From NCBI GenBank assembly GCA_031254445.1, contig JAIRUL010000083.1, forward strand, positions 1 to 8,965: a stretch of DNA of 8,965 nt, written 5' to 3'. The notes beneath the pieces are model-generated. The model was not told the DNA's origin. It saw nothing but the letters and a program-made list of their open reading frames with translations, and did no database searches. A program made the translations under genes and the position numbers. This stretch comes from Chitinispirillales bacterium (GTDB taxonomy: Bacteria; Fibrobacterota; Chitinivibrionia; Chitinivibrionales; Chitinispirillaceae). This document shows positions 1 to 6,851 of the stretch, piece after piece. Numbering within the stretch: position 1 is the stretch's first letter; every line of letters begins with the position of its first letter.

Positions 1-1
1 A

Positions 2-1468
2 TACGACGCAATAACGCCGCGCTTGGAAAAAGAGGCGCCGCGCTACTCTACCCCGCTGTCGAACCGGTTAAAATACTCGCATTTCCCCAAGCAAATGCTA
101 ATCGTCCCCACGCTGATTGCGGAGCAGTTGGTTACAAGCGATAACGATGAAAACAAAGGCATCACGCACGTAAAGGGCGGCGTGGCCGTAAACTTTATGG
201 ATCCGCTCGCGTGGGGCGACATCGGCAACGAGTTTGGAGCGCTTTTGCTTGTTGACTTGAAAAGGATTTTCAGTTTTATCGATTTCAACAAGGGGCTCAT
301 AAGCCCTTACGCCAGTTACGACGCCGGATTCTTCGGTTCGTCAAAAACCCTCCCCGTGACGATAGACGGCGAGGTAACAGTACGCGGAATCGCAGGAGAG
401 GACTGGTTCTTCGAGGAATCGGAAGACACTATGATGGTGCTGCCGTACAAAATCCAGTTAACGAACTTGCTCCTTGGCGCATCGCGCCCCATCGCCGATG
501 GGCTTTACGGCCACCTATTTTTCGGTTTGGACCGCTACGGCGTCGCGCTTGATTTGGAAGAAGCGTACGACGCGGGCATCTTTTCATACAATTTGAGCAA
601 AGGCTATAGGATAGGGGCTATGTCGTGGTTCAGCGCTATGGCGAGAGACTCGCGCTCCAACATCTCCCCCAAGGGTATCGCGGGGAAACTGCAATACAGC
701 CTATGGCAGCAGTATTCGCTAAAAGAAGAAAACAGCTTCGTATACGAAGAAGGGTCGCCAATACCGAAAGAGCAGCACGACGCCTACCTTTTCCATTTAG
801 TCGACGGCCGCTTGCTTCTCGGCATGAACTCGCCGATTTACCCGAAACACGATTTTCACCTATCGCTCTCCGGCTCGCTGCTAAAGACGATTGACAACCA
901 CGACATTCCGTCGTTTTACCTTCCGGCGGCGCAGGTTCCCGGGTACACGTTCTACTATAAAGACGAAAAAATAAAGGTTGATGAGTTTAGCGGCGATACC
1001 GCAATGATGAAATACGACACTGTGCTTGTTACCGGAAAAGCGATCTTGGCTGGACAGCTGTCGTATAGATTCCCGCTGTGGCCGGGATCCATCGACAAAA
1101 AATTGGGATTCCTCTACTTCGACATGCTTTACGGCGCGCTGAACTTCAGCGCCGGCGCCGGGTTCGACGACCCTGCCGACGCGCTAAAATTAGACAGGAA
1201 AGACTGGCTTTTCGGCTACGGCGCGGAGCTGCGGCTCGAAGCGATATCGTTCAACAACTACCCGCTCTGCGTGGGCTTCAGATGGGACTACGGGGCGGAC
1301 AAGGCGTCGCGGGAAATTTTTGTTGACAACCGCGAAGTCACGCTCGGAGGGCACCGGTTCGCATTTTCGATAGGATACAGTTTCGATAACTGGGGTACGA
1401 TACCGGTCGTAGACTACTTCAGCCCGTCCAAGATGAAGACTACGCCGACGCTACGGTTTAGGAGATAG
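2..1468 (+). CDS. Probable outer-membrane beta-barrel protein, C-terminal part (5' end outside window)
   Basis: The frame is open from base 2, so the TTG at 23 is probably internal and this is the C-terminal 488 residues of a longer protein. The early segment (YSTPLSNRLKYSHFPKQ) followed by alternating hydrophobic/polar strands, many Tyr/Phe/Gly residues and motifs such as GGHRFAFSIGYSF near the end fit a large outer-membrane beta-barrel. From memory, this linker-plus-barrel arrangement follows TolB/PD40-type beta-propeller repeats in some Gram-negative proteins; the propeller would lie outside the window. The protein ends in RFRR rather than the usual terminal Phe, which is slightly atypical for BAM recognition. 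It ends 18 nt before the convergent aroD stop, with no terminator visible between them. The barrel call is fairly sure; the exact family and role are not. Confidence 0.55.
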   Translation, partial: YDAITPRLEKEAPRYSTPLSNRLKYSHFPKQMLIVPTLIAEQLVTSDNDENKGITHVKGGVAVNFMDPLAWGDIGNEFGALLLVDLKRIFSFIDFNKGLISPYASYDAGFFGSSKTLPVTIDGEVTVRGIAGEDWFFEESEDTMMVLPYKIQLTNLLLGASRPIADGLYGHLFFGLDRYGVALDLEEAYDAGIFSYNLSKGYRIGAMSWFSAMARDSRSNISPKGIAGKLQYSLWQQYSLKEENSFVYEEGSPIPKEQHDAYLFHLVDGRLLLGMNSPIYPKHDFHLSLSGSLLKTIDNHDIPSFYLPAAQVPGYTFYYKDEKIKVDEFSGDTAMMKYDTVLVTGKAILAGQLSYRFPLWPGSIDKKLGFLYFDMLYGALNFSAGAGFDDPADALKLDRKDWLFGYGAELRLEAISFNNYPLCVGFRWDYGADKASREIFVDNREVTLGGHRFAFSIGYSFDNWGTIPVVDYFSPSKMKTTPTLRFRR

Positions 1469-1486
1469 CCGCCGTCGACATCTACG

Positions 1487-2170
1487 CTACATACAGTATT
1501 CACGCAACGCGCCGATAATCTTTAACGCCGATAATTGCCCGGGGACAAGCGGCTTCCGCAGATACCCGTACACGAACAAAGAGCCGAACATCGGAGCGAT
1601 TACTCGGCTGATTTTGCCGATGTCGCCCATCGCCATAGCAACAAGGGGCGTCTCGCAATCCTCGGTAAATCTCAGAAGCCGCGTGACGTCGGCGGGGCAT
1701 TTAGCCGTCGCCGCAATCTTAACAATACGCGCGCCTTGAGCTATCGCCCGCTTGACAATAGCGCCAAGCCCCGCGGCGTCAGGCGTAGCGTTGAAATCAT
1801 GCTCCGATACCATTACTACCGCGGAATCGGCAATTCCGTCAACAACTTTGCGCCATTTTGGCATACCGAGTTCTATGTCGATGATGTCGACATATTTTGC
1901 CAATGATACCAGCCACTCCGCCCTATTTGCGCGGTTGAAATCAGTCTCTCTAACCGTTCCTATCAGAGGGGTGTGCATCGACCGTTTAATTTTTTTGATA
2001 TAGTCTATTACGCTATCAATCGGTTTGTTGAACAAGTCCGCGCGGATTTCAAAAATGTCAACGCCGCGGCCAACAAACGCTTGAAGCCGCGCGGGAGCCA
2101 TCGGAGCGTCGATAATGCCGACTACTCGCGGGGCTTCCCCTAATTCCAAATCTTTGATTTTAACCTTCAT
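1487..2170 (-). CDS. aroD: 3-dehydroquinate dehydratase, type I
   Basis: Converts 3-dehydroquinate to 3-dehydroshikimate in the cytoplasmic shikimate pathway, through a Schiff-base intermediate. The 227-residue protein shows the type I signature set in order: EIRAD at 41-45, TVRE at 72-75, the catalytic His in SEHDF (H124), the Schiff-base Lys in VKIAATA (K151), MGDIGKISR at 181-189 and PGQ at 210-212. All active-site residues I can recognise are present, and the length is close to the usual 225-250. I chose the ATG at 2170 over an upstream in-frame start (2218) because the latter lies inside tcdA, while the ATG has GGAG 10 nt upstream and begins the typical N-terminal strand. The start is 7 nt after the tcdA stop, so the two are almost certainly co-transcribed and translationally coupled. 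Confidence 0.93.
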   Translation of the reverse strand: MKVKIKDLELGEAPRVVGIIDAPMAPARLQAFVGRGVDIFEIRADLFNKPIDSVIDYIKKIKRSMHTPLIGTVRETDFNRANRAEWLVSLAKYVDIIDIELGMPKWRKVVDGIADSAVVMVSEHDFNATPDAAGLGAIVKRAIAQGARIVKIAATAKCPADVTRLLRFTEDCETPLVAMAMGDIGKISRVIAPMFGSLFVYGYLRKPLVPGQLSALKIIGALREYCM

Positions 2171-2177
2171 TGCCCAA

Positions 2178-3026
2178 TCACTCCGTTTTTGTTTTATTGA
2201 TAACGTCCTGAACGACAAGGCCGGACAGCGTAAAGCCGAAGACGCCGGTTACGCAGACTAACGAACCGTTTATTGTTTTATTGGTTGTACGGTTGTTATC
2301 ATTGACGATGGCGTTATTATCGGCGGCAATGTTATTACCCGCTGCGGCGATGTTATTATCATTGCTATCGATGCCATCGTCATCAATGCAATCATCATCA
2401 ACATCATCTCCGTCAACCCCGCAGCCAAATTTTTGCTCGTCGCTCCAAACGCACAAAAAATCCCCCTTAAACCCCCTCCGCCTCAGCCTCTTCCGCACAA
2501 ACCTCCCCAGCTTGCACCTCTCCGACTCCCAGATAGAGCTAACCCGCATTCGCGCGGGGTCGACCTTGCATGCCGCCCCAAGCGCCGAGAAGACGGTCGC
2601 GCCAGCCGCAGCGGCGTTGATTATCAACTCTACCTTGCTCGACAAACTATCTATCGCGTCGATAACGTAATCGTACCCGCTCAAATCAAACTCGCCCTTA
2701 GTCTCCCAATTATAAACCCGCCGCAGCGCGGCAATCTCCGCAGCCGGGTTTATCTCGCGCAACCGCTCCCCCATCGCCTCAACTTTCGGCCTCCCGACGG
2801 TCGCCGGCGTCGCGGGCAGCTGGCGGTTGATGTTCGACGCGCTCACGTCGTCCGAATCGACAATGGCCAACCTGCCGATACCAGACCGCACAAGCCCCTC
2901 GGCGCACCAGCTCCCGACGCCGCCGACGCCAAACACGGCGACACGGGCATCCGCCAGCGCCCTTAGGCATCCGGAACCCACGAGCAGCTCAAGCCTGCCG
3001 AAAGGGCGGTCATGGGCGGAGGTCAA
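2178..3026 (-). CDS. tcdA: tRNA threonylcarbamoyladenosine dehydratase (TcdA/CsdL-type E1-like enzyme)
   Basis: ATP-dependent enzyme of the ThiF/MoeB/HesA E1-like superfamily that dehydrates tRNA t6A37 to its cyclic form. The 282 residues contain the nucleotide-binding GVGGVGS (33-39), the acidic VDSDDV (56-61), SNINRQ with the Arg finger (64-69), a conserved Lys (K81), VIDAID (121-126), and GAACKVDPARMRVSSI (150-165), the TcdA-type version of the GAANK-DP motif. The C-terminal GSLVCVTGVFGFTLSGLVVQ (254-273) is also typical. Between these, residues about 203-250 form an Asp/Asn/Ala-rich low-complexity insertion where family members have a short loop. The start is TTG: no in-frame ATG exists before an upstream stop at 3033-3035, and AAGGTGAT lies about 5-7 nt upstream. 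An AT-rich stretch (3080-3100) may hold its promoter. aroD follows in the same operon. Confidence 0.88.
   Translation of the reverse strand: MTSAHDRPFGRLELLVGSGCLRALADARVAVFGVGGVGSWCAEGLVRSGIGRLAIVDSDDVSASNINRQLPATPATVGRPKVEAMGERLREINPAAEIAALRRVYNWETKGEFDLSGYDYVIDAIDSLSSKVELIINAAAAGATVFSALGAACKVDPARMRVSSIWESERCKLGRFVRKRLRRRGFKGDFLCVWSDEQKFGCGVDGDDVDDDCIDDDGIDSNDNNIAAAGNNIAADNNAIVNDNNRTTNKTINGSLVCVTGVFGFTLSGLVVQDVINKTKTE
2277..2420 (-). repeat. Low-complexity, imperfect GAT/AAT trinucleotide-type repeat inside tcdA
   Basis: The coding strand here is a run of GATGAT, GATGAC and AATAAC-like triplets, with an imperfectly repeated unit reading about RATAATAACATYGCCGC near 2320-2360. It encodes DGDDVDDDCIDDDGID then SNDNN and NNIAA-type repeats, and keeps the frame open. 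It looks like an expanded microsatellite in a surface loop of the enzyme rather than a domain. Confidence 0.8.
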
Positions 3027-3155
3027 TTTTGATCACCTTGATAGGTTGGGGGCGCCGCTGGTTGTGGTTGCAAAAAATCATAAGGTATAATATAATTAAT
3101 TATCAGCGCCTTAAAGCCAAAAGATTTAAAGACTTTGTTTTAGCTTAAAACCGTA

Positions 3156-4757
3156 TTAAAAATTAAACATAGCGCGCAGGCCGGCCGCAAATGACGTATA
3201 CTCGGTGCCATAGCTTACCCTTATTGCGTCTAAGTATACCGCGGGTATTCCGATATCAAAGGCCGCGCCGGCGCCGGCTGTAAGCCCGTAGTTAAAAACA
3301 GTGTTCTTTTCGGTATCAATACGCCAATCGACCCCGACGCCGCCCTCCGCAAAGAGCGATACTTGCCGCCACGGGTCTATCTTGAATTGGGCAAGCAGAG
3401 GGAGATTCACGCCGGAAAACGAAAGAGCCTTGTTGGCGTAGCTGCCGACCAAAAGCTTGGCCTGCGGAGCGAACGATATATTTTTGGCAATTGGGCGAAT
3501 GTATGCGACGCCTACCCCTACAAAATAAGCATCGTCTACAAAGTCGTCGCCGCAAGAGAGCGCCGCGCCGAATTTTGCGGACGGCTCGCTTGACCGCCGC
3601 GAATCTAAAGGTTGCCGCTGCTCTCCGGTGTCCGCCGATTGTTCTGCGGGAACGGCTTTCCGCCCTCTTTCTGCCGCCGCCTGCCGCGGCTTTTTGGCCG
3701 TGGCCGACGGCTCTTTCGGCGCTTGCGTTTGACGCGGTTGCTCATCCGTAGGCTTCGCTGCCGCTGTTTTGGCGGAATCGGCCGGCTGCCGTGCCGGCGC
3801 GTTTTTTTTGCTTGCGGCCACCGTCCGGGGGACGTCTATCCCTAAAAACTTAGCGATAAGCTCCGACGCCGAGAGCTCTATGCTCGCGGTGTTGTAAATG
3901 TCTATCATGCCCGACGCCGACTTTGCGATGTTGCCGCTTGCCGCGTCAATCATCCTAATGTTGATAACTTCCGAGGAGGCGATCCTTACGGCGATAACAT
4001 ATTTAACGCCAGCCTGCGCGCCGAGTTTAGCCAGCTGCCGGTCGTCTACCGCGTCGGAATGCCGCTGCTTGGAATCCCTTGAAAGCGCCTCAAGGAACGA
4101 GCCGGTTCTTTCGGAGACCGCGTACCTATCGCTCTTTGACGCCGTATTTATCAATAGCAGCTGCAAAACCCTGCCTACGCCGTCTTCAACGCCGCCCGCT
4201 AAGTATATGGCGGCCTTCTCCATTTGGGCGGTCGCGTCGTCCCTCTTTTCAAAATTGCCTACGAGCTCTTTGGCGAGCCCCTGCGACGCGGAGAGCAAAT
4301 CGGCGCTGGTTTTCAAAACCGCGACCCTGTAAGCGGAACCCACAATGGCCGCCCCCTCCGCGCTTATCAAGCGGACAGCCAGCAGGAACTCCTCGGAACC
4401 CTTGAAAATATCCGAAAGGTGTATCAGCTCCGCCGCGCATACATAGTTCACGCCGGATTTTTTGCCGAGCTCCGCAATCTGCGAGTTGTCCGCCGCTCCG
4501 GAAAACTGGTAAAGGCCCTCTTTTGCGATAGTGCTCAAAAAATCCTTTGTCCGCTCAGTCGCGATAAAACTACGGCTCTCGCTTAACGCGTCGGTAAGGG
4601 CAAACGCCACTATCTCGCTCTGCGCGCCGGTCTGGTTCTTGCCGCTCATGTACACGGCGACCTTTTTGGGAAGAGGCTCCGCCGCGCCCCTCTCCTGCGC
4701 AAACACGCCGCCGCACACAACGCACAGCGCGAGCGTAACCCCGAAAACAAGCCTCAT
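3156..4757 (-). CDS. Exported protein: two CsgG/LpoB-like repeats, proline/lysine linker and C-terminal outer-membrane barrel
   Basis: A 533-residue protein with a signal peptide (MRLVFGVTLALCVVCGGVFA, cleavage likely after A20; no good lipobox). Residues 31-167 and 181-306 are homologous repeats: KKVAVYMSG/EKAAIYLAG, FIATERTKDFL/YAVSERTGSFL, SQIAELGKKSGVNYV/RQLAKLGAQAGVKYV. They resemble the periplasmic nucleotide-binding-like fold of CsgG/LpoB proteins. A low-complexity Ala/Lys/Pro/Gln/Arg linker (about 311-393) could span the periplasm or peptidoglycan. Residues 394-533 are amphipathic strands ending in AMFNF, with the terminal Phe expected of BAM substrates. I infer an outer-membrane-anchored protein whose soluble half senses or binds in the periplasm; no specific function can be given. 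The start is the ATG with GGGAG 7-9 nt upstream. A TTGCGC-17-TATTTT promoter candidate lies at 4850-4822. Domain B is shorter and lacks the insertion seen in A. Confidence 0.7.
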   Translation of the reverse strand: MRLVFGVTLALCVVCGGVFAQERGAAEPLPKKVAVYMSGKNQTGAQSEIVAFALTDALSESRSFIATERTKDFLSTIAKEGLYQFSGAADNSQIAELGKKSGVNYVCAAELIHLSDIFKGSEEFLLAVRLISAEGAAIVGSAYRVAVLKTSADLLSASQGLAKELVGNFEKRDDATAQMEKAAIYLAGGVEDGVGRVLQLLLINTASKSDRYAVSERTGSFLEALSRDSKQRHSDAVDDRQLAKLGAQAGVKYVIAVRIASSEVINIRMIDAASGNIAKSASGMIDIYNTASIELSASELIAKFLGIDVPRTVAASKKNAPARQPADSAKTAAAKPTDEQPRQTQAPKEPSATAKKPRQAAAERGRKAVPAEQSADTGEQRQPLDSRRSSEPSAKFGAALSCGDDFVDDAYFVGVGVAYIRPIAKNISFAPQAKLLVGSYANKALSFSGVNLPLLAQFKIDPWRQVSLFAEGGVGVDWRIDTEKNTVFNYGLTAGAGAAFDIGIPAVYLDAIRVSYGTEYTSFAAGLRAMFNF

Positions 4758-5026
4758 CTGCCGTCTCCCAAATGATGGTACTTACACGCAACGCCCATAG
4801 CATCTACTACCATTTTCATATAAAATAATATCTGCGCTTTTGCCGCGCAAGCGAAAAGCCAAAAAGCCAAAATCGCCGGCAAAGGCTATAATGCGACGGA
4901 CAGATTACTGCACGGCGAGCTGGAAAAGCCTGCCCATCACCAAAAAAATCATCAAATACCACCCTGCGATAAAGTATATTTATTAGAGTGGCTGATAACC
5001 CCTCCCCCAAAAGAAAGGTATATAAC
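4758..5026. other. Divergent intergenic region
   Basis: This 269-nt gap separates the leftward CsgG/LpoB-like gene from the rightward acidic-protein/toxin operon, so it should hold both promoters. Leftward, see the candidate at 4850-4822. Rightward, a perfect TATAAT stands at 4887-4892 without a good -35, and a second AT-rich block (TATATT at 4975-4980) lies 46 nt before the ATG. I see no clear palindromic operator and no convincing ORF. Confidence 0.5.
4822..4850 (-). promoter_or_regulatory. Candidate promoter of the CsgG/LpoB-like gene
   Basis: On the minus strand TTGCGC (4850-4845) is followed after 17 nt by TATTTT (4827-4822), about 65 nt before the start codon at 4757. The same TTGCGC-17-TATnTT layout occurs at 6957-6929. 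This is a visual match only. Confidence 0.4.
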
Positions 5027-5386
5027 ATGGTAACCGCAACCGAAACCAAACCAATCGAAGCCAATCCGTGGCTAATCCGCGGGCTTATGAGGTACGAAGA
5101 GAAGGACCTAGCGTACATCGACAAGATGGTGGTCGAGGCGGCAAGGATGGGCGACCCCGAGGAGCAACGCCGCCACTTGCAAGAGGCCGTGGATATGTTC
5201 GCTTCCAAGTACTTTGAGACGCGCACCGCAGAAGACCTTTTGGCAGACGCAGATTTTGACCTCGTTAAGGTGCAAAGAGTGCTTGTGGATATTGCAGACG
5301 ACCCTGATCCGGGCGAGGGGACTGATTATAGGATAGTTATGGCGGAGATTTTCGGGGAATACGATGACGATGATGACGATGTTTAA
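5027..5386 (+). CDS. Small acidic protein in antitoxin position (candidate antitoxin)
   Basis: 119 residues, strongly acidic, ending in EYDDDDDDV. The ATG at 5027 is chosen over an in-frame GTG at 4988 because AGAAAGG lies 8 nt before the ATG. Residues 22-62 look helical (YEEKDLAYIDKMVVEAARMG, then EEQRRHLQEAVDMFASKYF) and 66-90 (TRTAEDLLADADFDLVKVQ) could form a second helical unit. I do not recognise a classical antitoxin DNA-binding fold (RHH, HTH, Phd/YefM). The toxin assignment downstream, the 23-nt overlap with that gene and the acidic character, which could neutralise a basic toxin, are the reasons for proposing an antitoxin. The acidic C-terminal tail is encoded by the same GATGAC-type repeat that supplies the next gene's clustered start codons. 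Confidence 0.6.
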   Translation: MVTATETKPIEANPWLIRGLMRYEEKDLAYIDKMVVEAARMGDPEEQRRHLQEAVDMFASKYFETRTAEDLLADADFDLVKVQRVLVDIADDPDPGEGTDYRIVMAEIFGEYDDDDDDV

Positions 5387-6461
5387 AATCGAGCTTACGC
5401 CCAAAGCCAAACGCGACTTATCAATGATTAAGGCGTACTTATCGCAATTTTACACCCGTACGCCAAAAAAATTTATAAAAGAGTTTAATAAAGCGCTTGA
5501 GAGCCTCTCATTTTCTCCGTGGCACAAGAAGTGGGGAGGCAAATCCGGTTACTGCAGGATCTATGTTCGTGATTATGTGGTTATTTATATAGTCGATGAA
5601 GACACTGATACTATCCACATACGCAGAATCCTTCACTCAAAGCGTGATTTCAGCCGTGGGGAGGATATTGAACTTATGGAGAAAAATGCGGAGTACCGCC
5701 CCGCCCCAAAATACAACCACGTCTACGGCCCCATACGCTCGCGGCGCCTCGGCAACTCTCTCGGCGTCGATATGGTGCCGCACAAGACCTGCTCGCTCGA
5801 CTGCGCCTACTGCGAATGCGGCGCGACCACCGCGCTTACCACAGAACGGCGCGAATACATAAACACCGACGCCGTCATCGCGGAAATCGACGGCTACCTG
5901 TCAGGGTGCGCCGCCCCGCCCGACTACGTTACCTTCGGCGGCAGCGGCGAACCCACGCTCCACAGCGGGCTAGGGAAAATTATCGCGCGCCTAAAAGAAC
6001 AGCGGCCCTCGCAAAAATTAGCGCTGCTTACCAACAGCACGCTCCTGGCCGATAGCGCCCTGCGAAAAGAAATCCTCCCGTGCGACCTCATACTCCCCTC
6101 GCTCGACGCGGTTTCAGACGATGTCTTCCGCAAAATCAACGCGCCCGCCGCCGGAATTGACTGCGAGGGAATCATCAAAGGGCTAATGGCGCTGGCCGCC
6201 GAATACAGGGGGCAAATGTGGCTCGAAGTCTTCATCGCGCCCGGAATCAACGACGCGGAGAGCGAAATCGCGCTCTTTAAGGAAACCATCGCCAAGATAA
6301 ACCCTACGCGCGTACAACTGAACAGCCTTGACAGGCCAGGAACCTGCGGGACGCTGGGCGTGGCTACGCGGGCGTCGCTTGAGAGCATCGCGCGGCGGCT
6401 CGCGCCGTTAGCGGTGGAGATTGTGGGGCGAGGGGTTGATACTCCGCCCGCCTCTCCATAA
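5364..6461 (+). CDS. RelE/ParE-type toxin domain fused in frame to a radical SAM protein (COG0731-like)
   Basis: A single open frame of 365 residues. Residues about 6-96 look like a RelE/ParE toxin (FKIELTPKAKRDLSMIKAYL, then GYCRIYVRDYVVIYIVDED and HIRRILHSKRDF). Residues about 117-358 are a complete radical SAM domain: YGPIRSRRLGNSLGVD, the 4Fe-4S motif C143-x3-C147-x2-C150, FGGSGEPTLH (191-200), LPSLDA (244-249), WLEVFIAPGIND (286-297) and RVQLNSLDRP (316-325). It resembles the uncharacterised COG0731-type Fe-S oxidoreductases (TYW1-like), whose substrate is unknown. Base use changes from AT-rich to GC-rich at about 5700, as if two sequences were joined. Starts at 5364, 5370, 5373 and 5379 are all in frame; GGGGA precedes 5364. 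An internal ATG at 5676, with GGGGAGG 11 nt upstream, could yield the enzyme alone (261 residues). The last residues (VDTPPASP) are antisense to the inverted toxin remnant. Confidence 0.8.
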   Translation: MTMMTMFKIELTPKAKRDLSMIKAYLSQFYTRTPKKFIKEFNKALESLSFSPWHKKWGGKSGYCRIYVRDYVVIYIVDEDTDTIHIRRILHSKRDFSRGEDIELMEKNAEYRPAPKYNHVYGPIRSRRLGNSLGVDMVPHKTCSLDCAYCECGATTALTTERREYINTDAVIAEIDGYLSGCAAPPDYVTFGGSGEPTLHSGLGKIIARLKEQRPSQKLALLTNSTLLADSALRKEILPCDLILPSLDAVSDDVFRKINAPAAGIDCEGIIKGLMALAAEYRGQMWLEVFIAPGINDAESEIALFKETIAKINPTRVQLNSLDRPGTCGTLGVATRASLESIARRLAPLAVEIVGRGVDTPPASP

Positions 6462-6679
6462 GCTCAACATCCATACCATGCTTAAAATTGCGGCTCCCGT
6501 GAAAGATTCTGTATATGCGGACAGTATTGGCTTTTTCATCGACACGGTAAATAGCGACATAGCGCTGAATGTAGATTCTACGGTAGCTGCGATTCCACCT
6601 CCACTTCATATTCCACGGAGAATATTTGTCCGCTTTCAAGTTCTTTATTAGTTCTTAAAAAACGCTGTTTTATTAGCAT
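6430..6679 (-). pseudogene. Degenerate, frameshifted RelE/ParE-type toxin copy, inverted relative to the fused one
   Basis: On the minus strand, SPWNMKW at about 6615-6595, RIYIQRYVAIYRVDE and RIYRIFHGSRNF through ELMERRAEYQP align over about 63 residues with residues 51-113 of the toxin-radical SAM fusion, roughly half identical. Upstream, the sequence MLIKQRFLR then NKELESG still matches KKFIKEFNKALES, but in another frame: one extra base between the conserved AATAAAG and TTCTCCGTGG blocks breaks the reading frame. The N-terminal third (TPKAKRDLSMIKAYL) is missing. No intact start or RBS serves the readable part, and no antitoxin gene precedes it. The conserved tail (ELMExxAEYxP) runs into the antisense of the radical SAM gene. 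It is therefore a relic of a duplicated toxin, probably not expressed as a functional toxin. Confidence 0.72.
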
Positions 6680-6798
6680 TTTTTCAATTTTTCAATTTTC
6701 GCCCGCCAGTCAAATATCTGCCATGAGTAACATATGGGTAACTGAGCAACCACCCGATCTGCTTGGGGCGTACATCGGGCGGGGACGGAAAAAGGAAT
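6680..6798. other. Intergenic stretch without a supported gene
   Basis: An AT-rich block (6680-6710) is followed by a mixed-composition stretch. The only structure I see is a 6-bp inverted repeat (CCCGAT/ATCGGG, about 6753-6779) with a 15-nt loop. The reading frames here are short and unconvincing. Confidence 0.4.
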
Positions 6799-6830
6799 AA
6801 AAAAGCCCCCAAACTCTAATGTTCGGGGGC
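6799..6830 (-). terminator. Strong intrinsic terminator for leftward transcription
   Basis: On the minus strand GCCCCCGAAC and GTTTGGGGGC form a 10-bp stem (one G-U pair) around ATTAGA, followed by TTTTTTATT. It ends the small RNA described at 6922-6799 and probably also the leftward phage-like operon. Confidence 0.88.
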
Positions 6831-6851
6831 AGGGCGGGTCGATTTGACCCA

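Noticed and set aside
1469..1486. Bidirectional terminator between the convergent barrel-protein and aroD genes
   Set aside because: The 18-nt gap has no stem followed by a T-run in either direction.
2171..2218. Longer aroD start 16 codons upstream
   Set aside because: It lies inside the tcdA coding sequence; the ATG at 2170 has a ribosome site and the normal N-terminus for the family.
2281..2966. Plus-strand frames of 129 and 177 codons opposite tcdA
   Set aside because: Antisense to recognised catalytic motifs and built from the low-complexity repeat and Pro-rich shadow sequence.
5924..6388. 154-codon minus-strand frame across the radical SAM gene
   Set aside because: Ser/Ala-rich antisense of a GC-rich gene with clear radical SAM motifs on the plus strand; no ribosome site.
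6836..6850. T-arm of a tRNA gene near the repeat
   Set aside because: The 5-nt loop and the lack of acceptor, D and anticodon arms rule out a tRNA.
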